From: Parasponia andersonii
Lineage: Eukaryota; Streptophyta; Magnoliopsida; Rosales; Cannabaceae
Reading direction: 5' to 3'
Length of the DNA: 64,000 bases
Assembly (NCBI GenBank): GCA_002914805.1
Contig: JXTB01000343.1
Coordinates: 340,467 to 404,466, forward strand
The notes below the pieces were generated by a model. The model had not been told where the DNA came from. It was given only the letters and a program-made list of their open reading frames with translations, and ran no database searches. Within the stretch, counting starts at the first letter, position 1. The number at the start of each line of letters is the position of its first letter. Below, piece after piece: positions 61,001 to 64,000 of the stretch. Position numbers and translations under genes: made by a program.

Positions 61001-64000
61001 GCCAGGACGAGATCTGGTCCTTCTAAAGCGGATGTATATGTCACCCTGGCAGGAAGAGCTCCCGGTATGCAACTCATCACACCATTCCAGACTATAATCT
61101 GAACCCCATTCATCTAAATTCCATATGTATATCTGAGTACCCGTACGCTCATGAAAGAGGCCGGCCTTTTCACTGATAAGATACTTATTGAACGGTGAAA
61201 ACTCTTTAATAGCTTTTAAATTGTACTTTGCTAAAGCTTCAGACTGCGCACTTGTATCCACTTCCATAACCTGACCTTGTCTTCGGTAGCTTACAATTGG
61301 AATCTCAAGATTCTGCATAGTGATAAATGACCATAAAAGTGATGTGAACAGGGAACATTCATGTCAACAAAAGTACATGGGAATAATTTAATGGTGTAGT
61401 GGCATACATGTTTTCCTTCATTCAAAGACTGAAAGAAAAGCAATTGATCTGGAATTAGCAGTTTGTGTAAGAACCAAAGCATCCCTGCCAAGCCTCATTG
61501 CTCCAGTCTAAGAATATAGATAATAAGTAACTAAGATTTCATTAGTCTCAAAGTCTAAGAAGACAAAGTATAGCACTAAATAAAGAATTCCCAAGAAAAT
61601 TATTTTTCTACCAGGACAAAGAAAAATCAGAAAATCATATAAATGATAAAAGTCCCTTTAGCTTCCACCTTTTTCTTAAATTCAATTAAAAAGAGTGGAA
61701 TCCAAACAGATCCAGTGGTAAATTAGCATATGTACACAAGAATTCTACTCTCTATAATGATTGCTACACAAAAAGAAAATAAATCTGCATAAAAATTTAT
61801 GTTCTAGTAGATTTGGAGGACTTAATCAAAGTCCATCTGCTTTAGCTTCCAGAGAAAGCATCAAAAAATAAAACAAAATACAGACAAATTCCACAATAAA
61901 TTAGCATATGCAATAAATTGCTCTAGTGATGCCATGATTTACATAAAAGCCCAACAGTAGCTCAGCCGGTCATGGACCTCGCATAACAAGAGGTGAGAGG
62001 TCCATGCTTTGTATTCCTAAGGCTATGTTTGGTAGAGAGGAAAGAATATAGGAAGGACGGACATATTAGAACAGAGAGAAACTGCAAAGAAAGGAAAGGA
62101 AATATTTTTCTTCTATGTTATTTGGCAAATACGGATGAAAGAAAACTAGTTCGTTATAGATTATTATGTTACCTATACATTGTTATTTACAAATTTGAGT
62201 GTATGATAATGACTGAGTAGCATGTTTCTTTTTATGGGAGGATTAGAATTTGGTGGACCTAAATTATATTCCTTTTTACTCACTTTTCTTTTTTATTCTC
62301 CTTCCTATCAAACAATACTTTTTCTCACTTTCCGTTCACTTTTCTCTTTTACCTTTTCTTTCCACTCCCTTTACACTTCTACCAAACACATCCCAAGGGG
62401 GTCCCACACAATTATTTTGGACTTTTAAGGCACATTCGTGTTCTAAGCCCGCTATGCGTCTGAAGAAACTAGACTCATTTTAATACCTCCTGAACTAATA
62501 ACAACAACAATAATAATAATAATAATAAGGGCGCACACTTATATATGATTTCAGAAGTTCAGAGAACAATATAGCTTTTCACTTCCACCTTTTATAACAT
62601 AAATTACAGTGAATATTTGAGAAATTTTATTTCGTGATTTTTTCTATATATGTAGTTTTTTTCCCACTTAATTATTAGCTCCAAAAGTATTAAACATATA
62701 AGAATGGTAGTAGGAGTAAATTAGCATATGCAAAGGAAAGCACCAAGTAGGTAAAATTTATACATGAATAAATTAACAAGAAAAATGTAGCAAAAGTCCA
62801 AGTTAGATAAATGTAATAACATGTTATACATACCATCATAGACTATCAAATATTTGATTCATTTCCAAATGTTCCCACCCAATTTGATCATGTCCTAAAT
62901 TTTCAAAATCTTCCAGTGTACATTGACATCTTTATTTCCCCCAGGTCATTCCTTGCGATATCTGTAGCGGTCCAAGCTTAGGTCTGAACCAGATATATTG
63001 TATAGGAAATAAAGAATAAATCTTTAATGCAAATATGCAGTTCCAAATTGGGACAAAACCCACATGAACGTTACTGACCACTTCTCATGCAATATGGCAC
63101 ACATAAGATTTAGAATAACTGAATTCTTCTGGTGCAGTATGGCATACATATAATGTTTAGTATAACTTTCTTCTTGATGGTCACAAAATCAACCACAGTA
63201 AAGGAGAAAGAAACAAAGATCTAAAATTAATGCTTGTGCCACTAATATTTTAGCGCACAACAAAGTTTCCCTTCTTCTGTATGGCATACATATAATGCTT
63301 AGTATAACTTTCTTCTTGATGGTCACAAAATCAACCACAGTAAAGGAGAAAGAAACAAAGATTTAAAATTAATGCTTGTGCCACTAATATTTTAGTGCAC
63401 AACAAAGTTTCCCAGTTACCAAGAAGCATCCATGCTCAAGCCTGATCTTACCTTGAATCCAACACCAAATCTTCCAATTCGCTCTGATTTATCTTCTTCA
63501 GGCTGTTTATGGCCAAAACATGTCATAATCATAACATCCTGATGGCTCATCCCATGTCCATCATCAATTACAGTCAACAATGGAATATCTTTTCCAGCTC
63601 TTTTGGAGTATATCATCTCGACGGAGATTTGCAGTCTGCAAAAATGCACCAATAGACTAATTAATCTAAGATATCATGATGCAATTATCCTATCTCCAAA
63701 TGGACAGAAAAGTGTAACAACAGAGATCAGGAAGTAAAACATATAGTAAGGTTGCTCATGTCAAACAAGTATCAAAGCCGATTTATTTTCATTAAGAAAA
63801 AAAAAAAGAAAAAAGAGGGGCGAGGGGGCACGTAAAGTAAGGTATGAGCAAGTCAACTAACTTAGTTGCTTTAGCATCTCTGGCATTATCCACGAGCTCA
63901 GCTATTGCACCAAATATCCATGCTGAATGAGCCTGACCAAGCGTTTTCAAATAACTAGGGTCTGCTCTCACGTAATTTTTCTCTAAAAGTTCATTCTGCT
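55091..64000 (-). CDS. MORC-type GHKL ATPase with CW zinc finger, 5' end outside window
   Basis: Eleven minus-strand exons: 63862-64000 (cut by the edge), 63452-63635, 61408-61507, 60986-61312, 60829-60912, 60586-60744, 59584-59667, 58872-59009, 57606-57718, 56639-56763 and 55091-55191 (TGA). GHKL motifs are clear: AIAELVDNARDAKATK (ATP/Mg box), VIDDGHGMS and RIGRFGVGFK. Later parts include IPIVSYRRQGQVMEVD, FSPFNKYLISEKAGLF, IYIWNLDEWGSDYSLEW and the S5 region. A CW zinc finger, EWVQCDKCRKWRML...LEWFCY, spans exons 57606-57718 and 56639-56763. The protein ends MRKRFPRACKKAR, a basic tail. MORC proteins act in the nucleus as ATP-driven DNA clamps in gene and transposon silencing; CW domains read methylated H3K4. 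Exon 61408-61507 is 100 bp, not a multiple of three, and shifts the frame by two bases inside it; see the separate entry. All other junctions keep phase. Confidence 0.88.
55580..56464 (+). mobile_element. 3' fragment of a LINE in the MORC last intron
   Basis: On the plus strand, shifting frames give SHQPIWKAQVPLKI, WLGVPKKINNTEL and YDLDHLLIHYLFARV, the zinc-binding region at the end of a plant LINE ORF2. A T-rich 3' tail follows and an A-rich end at 56447-56464. It is 5'-truncated, lies antisense to MORC inside the intron 55192-56638, and is too decayed to be active. Confidence 0.65.
61408..61507 (-). other. MORC exon with apparent 2-nt deletion
   Basis: The exon starts TGAMRLGRDALVLTQTA and continues NSRSIAFLS, then would read VFE and stop. 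The expected continuation QSLNEGKH is present in another frame and joins in phase to NLEIPIVSY in the next exon. Two bases appear missing between the TTTC and the AGTCTTTG. With 102 instead of 100 bases the gene would be open throughout. Confidence 0.75.
61948..62012 (+). mobile_element. Possible tRNA-derived SINE head
   Basis: A good box A, TAGCTCAGCCGGT (61958-61970), is followed about 30 bases later by a poor box B (GAGGTCCATGC). It is adjacent to the MITE-like element at 62022. This may be a decayed SINE. Confidence 0.35.
62022..62394. mobile_element. MITE-like DNA element in MORC intron
   Basis: The left end GCTATGTTTGGTA and the right end TACCAAACACATCCC form an imperfect terminal inverted repeat, flanked by AAG on both sides (62019-62021 and 62395-62397) as a 3-bp target duplication. 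It is 373 bp with no coding capacity. The TGTTTGGTA ends are typical of Harbinger or hAT derived MITEs. It lies in intron 61508-63451. Confidence 0.55.
63138..63413 (+). repeat. 142-bp tandem duplication in MORC intron
   Basis: TATGGCATACATATAATG begins units at 63138 and 63280. They differ at about three positions over roughly 134 bp. The second unit ends about 38 bp from the exon boundary at 63452, close to the splice donor on the minus strand. Confidence 0.92.

Noticed and set aside
61415..61475. 46-nt GT-AG stretch in the MORC exon as a frame-restoring microintron
   Set aside because: It is shorter than any plant intron I know of, and its removal would delete conserved residues. A deletion or sequencing error is simpler.

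Overview
The window is nuclear DNA of a flowering plant, most likely a eudicot; I cannot name the species from sequence alone. The evidence is AT-rich DNA, genes split by GT-AG introns, plant-specific gene families (lignan biosynthesis, photosystem II assembly, FMO GS-OX type oxygenases) and many plant-type LTR retrotransposons, LINEs, SINE-like and MITE-like repeats. I see no bacterial operons, CRISPR arrays or virus genomes.

Layout. 1-~6,050 is a Copia retrotransposon, cut by the window edge, whose 5' LTR is interrupted by a second, complete but decayed Copia element (924-5,715); both read on the minus strand. 6,095-7,379 (+) is the 3' half of an LPA3-like (DUF1995) gene; its 5' exons would lie to the left of the retrotransposon nest. 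7,380-12,077 is AT-rich intergenic DNA with one SINE-like element. 12,078-17,102 (-) is a complete four-exon pinoresinol-lariciresinol reductase gene. 17,859-26,370 is a Gypsy-type solo LTR split by a 5.95 kb LINE with an internal inversion. 28,146-33,026 (-) is a complete seven-exon flavin-containing monooxygenase. 33,864-45,229 looks like an old LTR relic enclosing a full-length but dead Ty3/Gypsy element (35,502-44,449). 46,730-47,180 is a decayed partial copy of the FMO gene. 47,640-52,440 holds Gypsy gag-protease remains between two retroelement-like blocks. 52,441-55,090 is repeat-rich without a gene. 55,091-64,000 (-) is most of a MORC-type GHKL ATPase gene with a CW zinc finger, running off the right edge and carrying an apparent 2-nt frameshift.

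The four host genes have no evident common pathway: LPA3 would act in chloroplast photosystem II assembly, PLR in cytosolic lignan synthesis, FMO in S- or N-oxygenation, and MORC in chromatin silencing. The window is best read as ordinary gene space loaded with nested transposons. The points most worth checking are the MORC frameshift, the inverted LINE, the internal empty-site record of the solo LTR insertion, the partial FMO duplication and the palindrome cluster near 53.2 kb. I did not find a convincing new biological system. Exon borders were worked out by hand from reading frame, GT-AG sites and remembered family sequences, with no alignment or transcript data.
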